From Tilletia caries (lineage: Eukaryota > Basidiomycota > Exobasidiomycetes > Tilletiales > Tilletiaceae): DNA of 64,000 nucleotides. The position numbers and the translations under genes are program-made. This document shows, piece after piece, positions 20,975-33,849 of this stretch (its first letter is position 1; each line of letters starts with the position of its first letter). The stretch lies in the NCBI GenBank assembly GCA_032718865.1, contig JALUTQ010000033.1, positions 434,001-498,000 of the forward strand, read 5' to 3'. Under the pieces are notes generated by a model, which worked only from the letters and a program-made list of their open reading frames with translations, was not told where the DNA came from and did no database searches.

Positions 20975-23900
20975 TTAGCAAACCGTACATCCAGACGCGA
21001 ACCACCATGACGAGCGCAACTGCTCGATCCAGTGCACGACGAGCCTCAACCTGAGCCGGGCAGATCGAATCGAAAGTAGACGCGCCTTCTCGTGCTCGTC
21101 AATGGGACTGTAATAGTGTGCGGGTATGAGCGAGAGAGTCAGTAACTTCAGAGCAAAAAGCTAGATGAGCACCACTCGAAGGTCAAAGCGACTCACATCA
21201 CCAGGGCCATCCAATAGGCCAGCCGACCAATCTCGTCCCGCGTCGGCATCGGCCCATAACTCTGATTCAGCCTCGTCAGTAGCAGTGGGGCCGAACCGGA
21301 GCGAAGCGTGTCGATGAAGGAAACGCACACGTCCACCAACTCGTCCATCGTTGGGTGAAGGGCGACGAGCATAGGTCCCATCGAGTTGCCACCAGAGGCT
21401 GGGGCTGGGGCAGCGGCAGCGGCGGTGCTGGCGGTGACGGTGGCGGCGGCGGTGGCGGAAGAGAGAGGAGGCCCGTTGTTGTCGTCGTCGGTAGCGCCCT
21501 GACTTGACTCCAGATCCGCCGCTTCTGATGCTACCGATGGCTCGCCACCAGTGGGTAGTAAAGGATCACGTTGCTGCTGCACCGCCGTTGGAGCCTGAGC
21601 CTGCGAATTTGCCAGAGCATCCGCAACGCCGACATCAAGGCCAAGCACAAAGCCCTCGGAGTCCGTTGCCGGCACCCGGTTCGCCCCTGACACACCCACC
21701 CCGTCTCCAACGACAGGAGCAGGCTCCTCAGCGCCCGCAGCTCTCGCAGCCCCGTTTGCAAACTCCACAAACACCCTCTCCATCTCCATCTCCTCCTCAA
21801 TGCCAACATCCTCAACCCGCTCCACCCGGCCGACAGTGTAGCCGTCTAAGGTACCAGTTTCGAGGACTCGGAACCGATAAGAACCTACGGTCTCGATCAT
21901 CGAGCGCCCGTCGGGAAGCATCTGGACCGAGCGGATCTCGAGCATCGTGCCGTACTCGTACATGCCCGGAGCGTTGGGGGACGACGTTCGAGCAGGCATC
22001 ACCATGCCGAATCTGTGGCAACAAGGAAGATGAAAGTGTTAGCCGACTGAATGGCCGATTGGAAGTATTCGAGGCACTTACCTAGGATTGCCACTCTCCA
22101 AACACCGCCGCACCATGAGCCGATATCGCGGCTCGTAGATGTGCAAGACAGTAGGCATCTCCGGATACGCCAACGTACACACAAAGATCGGCGCCGAAAG
22201 TCGAGCCTTCGCTTCGTCCAATTCTGCAGCCAGTCGACGTTCCGTATAAAGACTTGGCAACTCCCACTTGACCGAAGGCGGGATTGAGCCCGCCTTCGAT
22301 CGGGCTGACGCTGAGGCGGCCTGTGAACTGGCAGAGGAGCCGGATGAGGACGACAGCATTACGGTCGTAGCTTGCGGCATCATCGAGGGAGACATCTTCT
22401 TGGATCTCGCCCCAGAAGTTGTAGTAGTCAGCCTCGCCCGTGTGCCCCTTGCCGGACTCCGACCATGCCGATTTTGCCCCTGAACCAGCACCACGCTATC
22501 ACTCTGCCCCTGCTCCTCCCCCTTTTCCTCCTCAGGCGTTCCCCGATCCATTTCCAACGTAATCACATCCATCAACCCCTTCGCACTTGGATGGTCTTGC
22601 CAAAAGCCCCAACTCGGCATCCGGGCCCGACAGAGCGGGCACCGATCGGAGTGGTCCAGATTCCTGGCGAAACAGGCACGGCAGAAGGTGTGTCCGCACG
22701 GGGTTGTGATGGGCTCGAACAGCAGCAGATAGCACAGTTGGCATTCGAGGACATCGAGGAGGGCCGTTTGGAATTGGGCGAGTTGGGTCGAGGAGGAGGA
22801 GGTTGAAGAGCTTGAGACCCCGCTCTCAGCCGAGTGCGAAGGAGAGTTGGAGGAACACCTCAGGGGGTCTGCGGCAACAGGATCGCCTTGTGCACCGGAA
22901 CAAGCTGAACGCTTCGCTACCATGCCCATATCAGCCGTCCGCTGCGAGTCGGTAGAGGCACCGAGACGTTGCCCGACGTCCTCCGTCTGACTGTGTACTG
23001 CAGAAAGATTGAAATCTAAATCCATCGGGTGGTCCTCCCCGTCTCCTTCGGGCTGGCTTTGCTCTTCGTCCTCATTTCCCGAATCCAATCGGTGATGACG
23101 ATGATGATGGTCGTGTGGATGGTGCCGAGCATGATGCTTGGTGACCCAGCCCCTACTCCCGCCACCGCCACCCCCGTGACGATTAAGGCCCTCAAGCCGA
23201 CTACCAAAGCGACTCTGCGCATCCATACCCAAGCCCCGTCCCCTGCCCCTGATCCTCCTCCTCGCCTTCCTTCTCCCACCCCCATAACCACTGTCCCCAC
23301 CTTCATAATCGTCCGAATCCATTTCCGAGCCGGAAGCCGTGGCCGATCCAGAGAGAGAGGTGGCCCGAATACCACCAGCTGCGCCTGATTCCCTGCCAAA
23401 TTCGGAGCCCCCGAGAAGAGGCAGCGCCGAGCGGGCGATAGCGACCCGGTCACGGGAGGATCGGACGTGGGTGGATGATGAGAATCGGGACGGTTGTTGT
23501 GAAGAGGGACTGCTGAAGGAGGAAGGGGAACGTGGGGAGGAGTGGGCGTGGGAGTGATGACGAGCATTGAAAAAGGGCGGATCGGAAAAGTCCTGGGAGG
23601 GAGAATGTTGCCGATGCGGCGCATCAGCCGCCGCCGCGGTGTCTCCATGAGGAAGCCGGGCGTGCGAAGACGAAGAAGGAAATCCAGGGTGAGAAATAGT
23701 AGGAGCCATCGGTTGGGAATGTCTCCGTTCTGAAACTGGTCGTTGGGATAAGCTGGTAATTGCCAAGCCAAGCCTTTCCATGCCAGCACGGCGGTATTGT
23801 TGGTTGGGATGGTCATGTTCAGGCTCTTCTGCGAACTGCTGTCTCCTATTGGAAGGACGTCCGCCCCGGGCAAATTTCGGCTCGTATAGTTGAGCGGGTG

Positions 23901-25179
23901 AGTTTGAAGACGACGACGTCGGTGAGGCGGACGAACCCGAATGCCGACGTCTGAGAACCAATCCGCGAGGTGCCCGACTGCTCGAACCCTGTTGGGGTGC
24001 TTCTTCCACAGCGGCCTCATGTGCTTGTCCTTCTTCCTGTTGCTCGGCGGCAGTCGCAGGCCGCTTGCCCTTCTGATTACGGGAAAGGCGGATAAATGCG
24101 CCGGTTTGATCGCTTTTTGATCGCTGCATGCTGAAAGCGGCTTTGGATTCATCCGAACTGGAACCAGCAGGGCTGTCTTTGGACAGCATGCGCAGGCCTA
24201 TACGTCCACTTCCGCTACCACTGCCACTAGGAAGGCGACGAAGCCGCTCCGCTTCTCTTTCCTCGTCTTCCTCCTGTATCTGTCGTTTCGCCTGGGCGGC
24301 AATCTGCGACCGGAGCAGTTCGAGGACCTTGGACAGAGTGACGTCGGACCGGATTGTCCTCCACTGGGGTGGGCCCTCTGGAGATGTATTTGGGTCGAGT
24401 GCTCGCGGGTCCACCGGCAGGGCATGTGTTGCGGCTGCAAGGCCAGTTCGAGGGGTCGCTGGTTGATCATTGACGAGGGGATGAATGGCGATTGCGTTGC
24501 CTGTTCCTGCTGCAATTTTGAGCCAGAGCGCTGTTGCCGCTGCAGACGATGCTGGTGCGAGGATAGAGGTCGGTCTTTGTGCGGGCAAGATGGCCAGGTT
24601 GGTCGGGTGGTCAGGCACGCCGACGATGAAGCCGTCGAAGGGTGCGATTTCGGCAGAGCGCAGTCCGCTGGAGGAGAGGGTTGTAGGGAGGGTGACTGTT
24701 GTGTAGTGGTTCAGTGGCTGGGAGGGCGGGTGTGAGGGGTATTCGCTGAGAGCGGTTGGGGTCGAGGGCGGCAAAGGACCGTAGCGGGCATGGTAGCCGG
24801 ACCATGTGCCGATGCCTCGCCCGATGGCTGACCTTGGACAGCCTTCGACCGGACAGGGTACCGCGCCGGAGCAGAGTGGCAGTCTGGACGGCAGGAGTGC
24901 GTCGTTGTCGTCCTCATCGCCGTCCTCGGGGCCGTGGAGGAGGTATGGGTATGCTGCTGCCGCTGCTGCGTTGCATGCTCTTGCTCTGTCGTAGAGACAT
25001 GGTGCGCATAGAGAATGCCCGCATGGCAAGGTGATGGGTTCGTTGAGAGACTGTGTGCATGCTGGACACCGTAGACGTGCGAGTAGAATGGATGCGATGC
25101 GGGCGGTGAGCGATGGCAGCTGGTGGTGCTGGATGTGGTGGCGGTGACCGAAAGCGGCAGGGCTTGATGAGCGCTCCAT
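20975..25179 (-). CDS. LONRF-type protein: RING, RING and LON substrate-binding domain
   Basis: Model: complement of 22082-25179, 21197-22012 and 20975-21107; 1348 aa; introns 69 and 89 bp, GT-AG. A first RING starts near residue 33 (CPACTQSL...CGHSLCAPC), with its second half displaced by an insertion (CPVEGC). A second, complete RING is near residue 811 (CQLCYLLLFEPITTPCGHTF, then CPLCRARMP). The LON N-domain-like region starts near 990: VCTLAYPEMPTVLHIYEPRY joined by the first intron to ESGNPRFGMVMP. The third exon supplies PIDEHEKARLL...VVHWIEQLRSSWWF, the usual end of these proteins. Residues about 270-800 are disordered (Ser, His, Gly runs). LONRF proteins are presumed E3 ligases; substrates here unknown. 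Confidence 0.85.
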
Positions 25180-27511
25180 GGCTATGAACCGGGGGCTCCT
25201 GATTAAGCCTGGGTGGCCTGGTCGCTACCGTCGAGCGCTTGCCACTGCCGGCGAGGGATGCGCTCGTCGCTGTCGGCGTTGAGATCGCTGTAATCTTAGC
25301 GCTGGCACCGGGGGGCGACTGACAAATGGGCAGAAGTGAACGAGGGTAGGGGTGTGTGGAGACGAATACTCAGCGCTCAGCAGCTCATCGTCATCTCCAG
25401 GTGGGCGGCCAGCAGAAAGCACAGAGAAGAGCAGTGAGTAGTGAGTAGTGAGCAGTGAGTGTGTATGTAGTACGAAATGAAGATGAGTGATGACCAAGGA
25501 TGACAGAGAGATAGACAGACAAGGCAAGACAAGACAAGTATGTAGTGAAGTGTGTGGTAAGCGGCGTAGGTAAGAATCGATGATTGATTTGGTGTGCCCC
25601 TTGGTGGGTCCGTCAGTGGGCAGCCCAAAAAAACAAGGTGTGGCTAACTGGCTACACGCTACATCAACAAGGCATCAGGCATCAGGCATCAGGCATCAGA
25701 ATTCAGATTTCAGAACAGACACCGCAGCAGCCAGCAGCATGCTGCTGCGGATTGCGGATTGCGGATTGCAGGAGCTGCTTCCATGCTTCCATGCTTCTTC
25801 TATCTCTGGGTGCTGACAACTGGGTACTGAGTATGTACTGACTCACTGAGCAGTACTGACTGGCGACTGCTGCCCGCTGAGTGCTGAGTTGCTGACCAGC
25901 TGACAACGCTGACACCTGCCTCTATCCTGCCTCTGGCTGCTGCTTCTCCAGCACCAGCATGTTCTGCGGTTCTGCTATTTACTGCCCCACCCACACTTGT
26001 GCAATCTTCGCGCTTTCGTCTCTCTCCGCTGAGCGCTGAGTGCTGACCGCTCCCAATCAAAACAACTGACCGACTGATCCAGATGAGTGATGAGTCCAGA
26101 CTGCACCTCTCATGTGTCCACTCTTGGTCCTGGCTCTTCGTCATCATCTTGCTGACGACAGCTTGGTCACAACTCACAGGTCGGTGCGTCGGTGGTCTTC
26201 AAGTGCTGAGCGCTGAGCAAAGCGAGAAAGTTTGAAGAACCATGGATCCCTGCCTGTTCCGCCTGTTCCACCGTCTCACCGCAAGGGTGGGCTGTGGGCC
26301 GGGACTGGAATAATATACTGCTTCGCTGCCTTGCTGTCTCATGCGTGCATGCACTCAAGGCAAGAAGGCAGAAGCCCGCTGTCCGAGCGAACCGAAGGCT
26401 GCTACAAGCAGGAGTTGCCGATGGCGGCGCCAGCATCAGGGTCAGTCAGCCATCCCACTCACTCACTCATACGCTCTATCGGCCGAGAAAGCGAGAATCT
26501 CCCTCGAAGGATCATGTTACATGTACCCCGCCTGATGCCTGATGAAGCTTCTGCTGCCTTCTCCGCGAGGGTCGAGGATGATTCGAATGCGCAACTGAGC
26601 GAGCAGCGTCACTTCTTTCGGCAACATCTTGTGGAAGATCCGAGCAGGTTAGAGGACGATGGAAAACATTTCGTCGATGCCGTGCCATGAGCTCGTCCCT
26701 CAAGTCCAAAGGTAGGATCAGGAGGGGCCGAGTGTCCCGTAACATGGATCCCGTCGGTTCGCGGGATGAGCTCATCCTCCCCAGAAGTTCGGGATGGGCT
26801 TATGTATGCGCATATGATTGGAAGTCCAACATGGCATGGTATGGTATGAGGGGTCGGAATTGCTGGCCGCAGAGAGACCTGTGAAAGTGGAGGAAGGAGG
26901 GAATGAAAGATTGTATCGAAGAGAGAAGACAGATGAGAAAGAGGGGGGGGCAAACCGATGCAAGGAAAAAGAGTCAGCGTGTAGTCACGAGGAAAGGGCC
27001 AGCGAGTTGATGGAATGTATATGATGTAGTAGTTGGCGAGGTGTCCAGGCAGGCCATCTGCGGAGGCGCTGAAGCGCCGAGCGATTGGGCACTGGGGACG
27101 AGGGTGCAAACAGTCGATTTGGATGGGTGCAGCTTGGACGTGAGAGAAGAGAAGCACAGAGACAGGGAGAAGAGATGGTCAGCTCGTCAGCATGTGTGAG
27201 GTGATCAGAATCTAGTTGCATGGCCTTAAAGAGGGAGGGAGGTATGGGACGTGCAGTCATTCTGGCAGCGTCGCCTCCAACGCCGAACGCGGGTTACTGA
27301 TCTCGAAGTCTCCAAGCATTGATGCCTGGCAGTCATGTTCGACGTCGACCTTGCCCCATTGAATGTTCTTGAGTCTGGTGGAGGTTTGTCTAGATCTCAT
27401 CATGCTTTGGGTTCCGCTCGACGACGTCCAGCATCAAGCGGGCACCTCAACACCAGAAGGCCGTGGGCCCAACAGGGAAGGGACTCGAAGTTCACGCGCG
27501 CACACCAAATC
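25180..27511. promoter_or_regulatory. 2.3-kb divergent intergenic region (LONRF-like / FYV10)
   Basis: Separates two divergently transcribed genes. Contains (GGCATCA)x4 at 25671-25699, three GGATTGC units at 25748-25768 and many GCTGAG/ACTGAG words between 25800 and 26230. ORFs up to about 180 codons occur but show no family motifs, so I call no gene. Confidence 0.45.
25671..25699 (+). repeat. heptanucleotide repeat (GGCATCA)x4
   Basis: Four perfect tandem copies, directly visible. Confidence 0.9.
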
Positions 27512-29205
27512 ATGGCGTCTACGGTAGACTCAACAGCGGCCCCCGCGCCCGCTCTCGACGCGATTCTTCTGCTCGAACAACCCTTCGCGCACCTACCCTA
27601 CGATCAGCTCTGCGCATCTCTCCGAACCCAACAACGTCTCCTCACCCGCGAACTCCGTCTGGCCCAGGATACATGTCTCGCCCTCGCTGGCGCCACCACT
27701 CCTCGCACCGACACGGCCACAGCAGTCGACATGCTCGACCATTCCGTCAAGCGCTTGAAGGCGCTCAAGCGGAGATTGGCCCAGCTGAATGCGCAGACGA
27801 AGACGACCCTCAACACGGCTGCGGTGAGGTATGCTCACTTGCAGGACTTGCACACGATTGCAAGTACGGCCGACCCTGCGTTCGATGGCTGGTCTAAAAC
27901 CCGTCTCAATCGGATCTTGGTCGACTACATGCTCCGCAGGGGCGCCAACTCAGCCGCTGCCCATCTCACATCGTCAGCTGGGATCCCAAACCTCGTCGAC
28001 ACGGCTCTGTTCGCGGAAATTGATAAGATCGAGGCGTCGCTCCAGCCGTCGGCTGCGGCGGACGGGGGCGAACATTGCGCCCGTGCTCTCGCTTGGTGTG
28101 CTGAGAATCGTCCCGCGCTCGAGGCAGTGAATTCTCGACTCGAGTTCGACCTACGAATGCAAGTCTACATCGAGCTCGCCCGGACACGGACGCCCAGCAC
28201 ACTGCGCGAGGCGATCGCATATCTCCGCGAGCATTTACTACCCATGCAGGCAGAGGAGGAGGAGCGGCAACAGGAAACTCTTCGAGTGCAGTCGAACGTA
28301 CCCAATCCACCCTCAGAGGACCATCTTGGCGGCGGCGATGGCGGTAGTGGCGCGAGTCAGGAAGGAAGCATGGGCTCCGAACCAAGCAAGCGCAAACAAA
28401 TCTCCCGTCTCCTCGGCCTGCTCGCCTGCCCGCCTTCCAGTCCAGCCTACGGCGACCTCTACCACCCGGACCGTTGGGCGATCCTACGCGCCCTCTTCCG
28501 CTCCCACGCCTTCCTTATCCACTCTCTCCCGCCCCAGCCCATGCTCCACATCGCTCTCTCCGCGGGTCTCTCGTCACTGAAGTTGCCCGCTTGTTATGCG
28601 AGCGAGCAGGAGATGGTACATGCGGCTGAGGTGGCATTGTTGGATAGTGCCGGGGCGGCGGCGGCAGTGGGCGGACATACGGCGAGGGCGATACAGCGTG
28701 CCACGGAGGTGTCAGGTAGAGGTGCTGTCGATGTTAGCATTCCCGAACCTGCTCTGCCACCACCAGCAACAACGACAGCAGACGGTATTGCCTCTTCAGC
28801 CATAGCCACGGCCACAGCCACAGCAACGGCAGCTACAGGCCGGATCAGGAAGGGCAACCAGCAGAACCCGGACTGTCCCATTTGCGAGAAGGATGGTCTG
28901 GGCATGCTCGCCCGGGAGGTTCCGTGGTCGCATCATGAGAACTCGACCATTGTTTGTCGGCTGAGCGGACACGTCATGACCGAGGATGATCCGCCACTCT
29001 GTCTACCCAACGGACGGGTGTACTCCCGCAGTGTAAGTGAACTTACAACTTCCGTTGCCTCGTCCCTTTCACCCTTGCTCACCTGTCTCTTTCTCAGGCG
29101 CTCGAAGATATTGCCTTCAAGAGCGCCGATGGACAGACAGTCACAGACCCGCGCACGGGCGAATCGTTCGCGTTTGCGTCGCTCCGCAAGATGTACATTT
29201 CCTAG
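27512..29205 (+). CDS. FYV10: GID/CTLH E3 ligase subunit Fyv10/Gid9 (MAEA homologue)
   Basis: Model: exons 27512-29032 and 29098-29205; 542 aa; intron GTAAGT...CTCAG, 65 bp. The frame is open upstream of 27512, but MASTVDS is the first sensible ATG. Domains in order: coiled N-terminal region, LisH-like near residue 131 (RILVDYMLRRGANSAA), CTLH near 190-245 (LAWCAENRPALEAVNSRLEF), CRA region, and a degenerate RING-Gid from about 452 (CPICEKDGLGMLAREVPWSH, then LSGHVMTEDDPP). Splicing supplies the end ALEDIAFKSADG...SLRKMYIS, matching family C-termini. Known role of the family: catalytic-module subunit of the GID/CTLH complex, which in yeast ubiquitinates gluconeogenic enzymes when glucose returns. 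A Thr/Ala run near 28795-28830 is the main low-complexity insert. Confidence 0.9.
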
Positions 29206-29431
29206 CAACCATTCTCTCTCCGCACTCAACCCCTGTTGTCCAGCATCTCTCACCCACAATGTATGCATATACCGCAAACTTCTCTCTGTCACAGTGTCCA
29301 AATCAAGATCTCCCGTATTTCAATCAGCCTCGTAGCAGGGAAAGGATGTGGCGGTCTCATCGTCCTGCGGGAGACTACTTTAACGTGATGTGTGTATTGT
29401 TGAAAGAACAATGTGATGAGATTGAGACGAT

Positions 29432-30424
29432 CTACAACTTCTGCATGGCTGTAGAAGAGTAAAGGAGAGTGTCAGAAATGACATGCCGAAAAACGACATA
29501 GAGCAACCTAGATGGAAACAACTCACCAGCAATGTCAGTCGATTGCACGTAGTCCTCGAACTCCGCACACTTGTCCTGAAGGTCCTCTAGCGAGACCTTG
29601 TCGTCCTCAATGACAACGGTGATCTGCAACTTGCTAACACCGTATCCGACAGCCACAAGCTTGCTCGCGCCCCAAACGAGACCATCCTGTTCAATGGAGC
29701 GGATGCTCTCCTCGAGCGCCTTCATGTCTGTCTCATCGTCCCAGGGCTTGACCTCAAAAGTGACGACAGACTTGGCGGCGGCGCGGGGACCCTTAGCAGC
29801 CTTCTTCTTCTCATATTCGGCGACGCGCTCGGCCTTGATGCGGGCATTTTCGGCATCCTCGGCCTCGTCATCGGAGCCGAAGAGGTCGATCTCGTCGTCG
29901 TCGTCGTCGTCCGCAGCAGCAGGGGCGGGAGCAGCAGACTTGGAGGAAGATGCGGATGCGCTGCTGATGAGGGAAGCGGCCTTAGAGGCGTCACCCTTGA
30001 GGTCCTTGTGCTCGGCTTCCCAGGACGCAATGTGGTCGAACCAGCGTGCGGCGTGGGGGTACTTCTTCGCGTCGGGGCTCGACTTCAGGGCCGAGAAGAC
30101 GGCGACGTCGGCCTGGGAGGGAGAGTGACTGGTAAAATTCGAAAACTGACGATCAGCAGCGAATCAAGGAGGGGAACAGGAACGCAGGGAGCGTTGTGAT
30201 TATCAGAGGTCATTTGATATGAGTTGTTGTCGTCAATGCGTTGAGAGTCGCGGGGTCTTAAGCCGCTGGGCTCGGAAACACGGACCAAATGGGAAGGATT
30301 TCATCACAGAAGGGGTGGGGTGGGAGTGCGCGGATGAGACTCACCCGTCAATGTATGACTTGTCGGACACGTAGGACTCGAGCTGGGCGAGGCCGGCGTC
30401 GGAAGAGAAGTCAGGGAGCGACAT
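29432..30424 (-). CDS. EFB1: translation elongation factor eEF1B-alpha (EF-1 beta)
   Basis: Model: complement of 30345-30424, 29527-30128 and 29432-29448; 232 aa. Introns begin GTGAGT and end CCAG or CTACAG; the third exon is only 17 bp (encodes the final AMQKL). The first join gives [15 protein letters not shown], the conserved GST-like N-terminal motif. An acidic hinge ([16 protein letters not shown]) precedes the guanine-nucleotide exchange domain ([20 protein letters not shown]...[16 protein letters not shown]). It recharges eEF1A with GTP in the cytosol. Length matches the family. Tail to tail with FYV10, 226 bp apart; head to head with the polyQ membrane-protein gene across a 233-bp promoter region. 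Confidence 0.95.
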
Positions 30425-30657
30425 GGTGTTGTATGTGTATATGTGTGTGTGTGCGTGGTGGTGGAAGGTGAACGCAGAGAAGAAGAGCAGTCAGTGCGAG
30501 CAGAGAAAAGAGGGGTCTCAGACGTGAGACTCTGGAGCCACGTGACAGCAGTGCTCCGGAGTTTCCCGACGTGTTTCCGGCTGTTTCCGGATGGTCTTAA
30601 GAACGTCACCATTGACGAGCTTCACCTGCTGGCTCGACGTTGTCAAGGCACTCAGAG
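30425..30657. promoter_or_regulatory. 233-bp divergent promoter (eEF1B / polyQ membrane protein)
   Basis: Shared 5' region of two oppositely oriented genes. It has a GT/CA-rich tract at 30428-30465 just upstream of the eEF1B start and no obvious TATA box. Confidence 0.45.
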
Positions 30658-31749
30658 ATGATGGCGAGAGCAGTAAGCATGTCGACCTCAACACGGAGAC
30701 ACGCACGGATGAGAGTCTGTTTGGGTCTGCTCAGCATATTCTGGCTGGGTCTCGCTCTGGCCGCGTCTCGTGTCTCGGCGGACTCGTCGCCAGCCGGATT
30801 GAAGCCTCGACTGCATCACCCACACCGACCTGCGCTCTCAGCGGAAGAGGCACTCGAGCGCAAGAGGGATGCCTTTCTCTTCGGGACTGCGTACATCGAC
30901 AACGAGGACCTCCATCATCATCGTCCGCTTCTTCCTCCGGCTGCACCCCCGCCGAAGTCCATTTCTGCCCAAAACAGCAACAACAGGAAGCAGAGGAAGA
31001 AAGCGCCGCCGCCTGCAAGGGATGCCGCCGCGGAGCACGACAGCAGCGATGACGAGCACGAGGACAGCACTATCAAGATCGCAGCGCACACTGCCCGAAA
31101 AGTAGGGAAGGATATCGCCCACTCGTCCCTCCTCCACCTCTTCCCAACCGTTTTCCACCTGGCCACCCTCACAATCTCCTACGCCTGCTCCTCCATCCTC
31201 GCCCTCGTCCTCTGGCCGATCCAACACATCCTCTGGCCACCATTCGCCATCATTCTCGCCCCCGTCATCATGACCCTCACCTATCTCTACAATTTCTGGG
31301 TCGCGATCCCGTTACGGTGGCTCCTCAGCCTCGCACGCATGCTCTACCCCATGTACCTCTTCCTCGGCGCAGCGGTTATCGTCGGTCTCAGTCTCGGTTT
31401 CTTTGCGACAGGAGGTGTTGTCGTCAGTAACGCCATTATACCCGTCAGATCGGACTCCCAATCAACCGAGTTACAGTCAGGCAAGCTGGCCGGAGGTTCC
31501 AGTCGAGCAAACGGGGGAACAGGAGCGATCACTCCGAAGCGCAAGCAGAGCATCCTTGACAAAGCTATCGCACAGAAGGAGCGCGAATGGAAGCAGCAAA
31601 AGCAAAATGGCCAACAAAGCCCGCTCGCCGCCCGAACATCACGCGACCTGCCTAGCCCAACAAGCCCGTACCAGGCACGATCATCTATACGCGAACGGAA
31701 AGAAGAACCACGTTCGCTTTCTCCTATTGCACTTGCCCGTCGGAGCAAA

Positions 31750-31803
<54 letters not shown>

Positions 31804-32205
31804 CAACAACAACAACAACATGCGGCTTCCTCAGCATTGGGCACAAACTTGCCCCCGATCTCACCGTACGGCCACCATCATCATCAACAACAACAACAAC
31901 AACAGCACCAACAACAACACCACTACTACATGGGATCTGGGCCTTCCTCCAGCCACGGCTCATCCAGTATTCGCAGTCCAGTCGAAGAGCGCGATCGGAT
32001 GTTGTTCAACGGCGGGAGAGGAACAGCAGCGTCCTCCTTCACCTCGCCTTCGCCTTCCGTCTCGCCAGTGTCTTACACCAATCAACTCCCTCCGCCGAAC
32101 TCATCTTCATCTGCGACGACCTCTCTGCATCATCGCAAGAGGCTGGCACAACAGCATCAGCAACAGCAGGGGCACATCCGATCCGGAGTCTCTTCAGCGG
32201 CTTGA
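30658..32205 (+). CDS. polyglutamine-rich multi-pass membrane protein of unknown function
   Basis: Single exon, 515 aa from the ATG at 30658. A hydrophobic stretch at residues 21-38 (VCLGLLSIFWLGLALAAS) could be a signal peptide or anchor. After a charged, His/Pro-rich linker there are about three further membrane segments between about residues 160 and 265 (LATLTISYACSSILALVLWP, LAPVIMTLTYLYNFWVAI, YLFLGAAVIVGLSLGFF). The C-terminal half is hydrophilic: a run of more than 20 Gln encoded by CAG/CAA (31747-31820), a second Gln/His run (31876-31935), and Ser/Pro-rich sequence. I do not recognise the family. The organisation suggests an organelle-membrane protein with a long soluble tail. Confidence 0.6.
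31747..31820 (+). repeat. CAG/CAA trinucleotide tract
   Basis: Consecutive CAG codons followed by CAA codons encode an uninterrupted Gln run in the membrane-protein ORF. Confidence 0.95.
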
Positions 32206-33849
32206 CCCTTTCATTGACAACCGTACCTCCTCTCAACTCGGAAATCGGCCCATCGTTTTGTGCTCGAGTTTGCCAACATTTCCTTCTCTGTTCCTTCCGT
32301 GGCATTCATTCCAAACTGCAGAGTCTCACTTGTCCGCCTCAGTGTGTTCAATCTTCCCTGACCCTTCTTTCGCCCTCATACTTACTGCAGCACTTCCGCG
32401 CAAGGTACCGCAGTCGAGGGAAGCATCAGGAGCTCATTGACCAAGCACCAGCAGTAGAATAGTCAGCGGGTGTGCAAGAGGAAGAATCGCAAACGGCTAG
32501 GATCTGACAGCTTCACTTGAAGTCTGTCTCGCGCTGATGACTTCTTACCCTCTCTGTTGCTCTCCCCTCCTTGCCCAACCAGATCGCGTCCTGATGATTT
32601 AATCGCTTCCCCTCCCCTCCCTCCCCTTCCCCATCTCATCCTGCCCATACATCGGCACTAGCATGCAGCATTGCATCCGCCATCACGACCCAACTGGTCA
32701 GGACCCACCTCCCCACGCCAACACGACCAGATCGCATGGGTGGATTCACACCGGAATCCGCCGCCGAGGGGAAGGTGTGCGAGAGACGTCTCTCAGACTG
32801 ATTTGGAGCGCCATCCGGATAGGAGAGAAGCAACCCCCCGAAGTTGTTTAGTGTGTAAGTACGCGACAAGCCCCGATGAACCGCAACGGGTTGCGCAGCA
32901 TCAAGGAGTGTGCTCAACCCACCGCAAACCAGACTAGCCAACTTCGAGCATGAACGGGCACCTTGGCAAGGCGCGGACGCTGAGGGAAGAGGGACGTAGC
33001 TGGGGCGTCGTGTCTCCACTCGAGAACGAATAGTTTGCTCCGTAACCCTCTCGACGGTGGGCCATCGATTGGTCAGAATGAAGGAAGGCAGTTCCGAAGC
33101 TCGCAAGTCGCCACACACTGCGCTCAGGAACCGATCGCGCCGCATGAGGAGAAGGCGATCTCTCCGATTCGCCGGATCTCATCGAGCCTTTCGAAGTCGT
33201 TCATGGGGTCGGACGTCGACGGTCCAATACTTCGCCATTCTGCTCGACGACACATCCTCGGATTGAAAGTGTCCTTCCTCGGGGATTGAGACCGTCGTTT
33301 CAATGTCCTCCGCAGATGGTGGCGACAAGCAGAAGAGAAATTTCACTTCAAGGTCGTTCTGATGTCTCTGAAGCTCAGTCCGCAAGTCCGCAGCGCAAAC
33401 CTAATAGGACCCGAGGCAGACGCTCTCGACCATCAGCTTTCGTCCAGGCTTCGTTTTGCCTGCCCCCATTGGTCTCCTTGCACAACCCCCTAACCCCCGT
33501 TCCATAGGTGGACGCCACGCCCGGGTCCACAATTCACATGCCTGTCCAAGTTGGGCGCTATGTAACATATAACCTTTCCTGTATATAGTCCTCCATAACC
33601 ATAATCCTTCCCACAGACGACAGACACCCAGCATCGAGCATGCGCCATCAGCCATGCCGCCCTTCTCACATCTCACGCTAAGGCTCTCCCGCCCTTGCTT
33701 CCCCTCCTTGCCTTGGCCCTTGCTCACCGCTCACTTCCTTCCGCCTTCCATTTCTATTCAGTGACCTTCGGTCTTCTTTTCCACCATCGTAAGCTCCCCC
33801 TGTGAAGCATGACAATATGAACTGAATTGCGTTGATGACGTTTCAGAAT
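32206..33849. other. 1.6-kb convergent intergenic region
   Basis: Lies between the 3' ends of two convergent genes. Short ORFs exist on both strands, but none has a recognisable motif or codon pattern. I see no repeat or RNA gene in it. Confidence 0.4.

Noticed and set aside
23016..24152. 378-codon ORF overlapping the LONRF-like exon
   Set aside because: It lies in another frame of a continuous coding exon with clear RING and LON motifs and has no features of its own.
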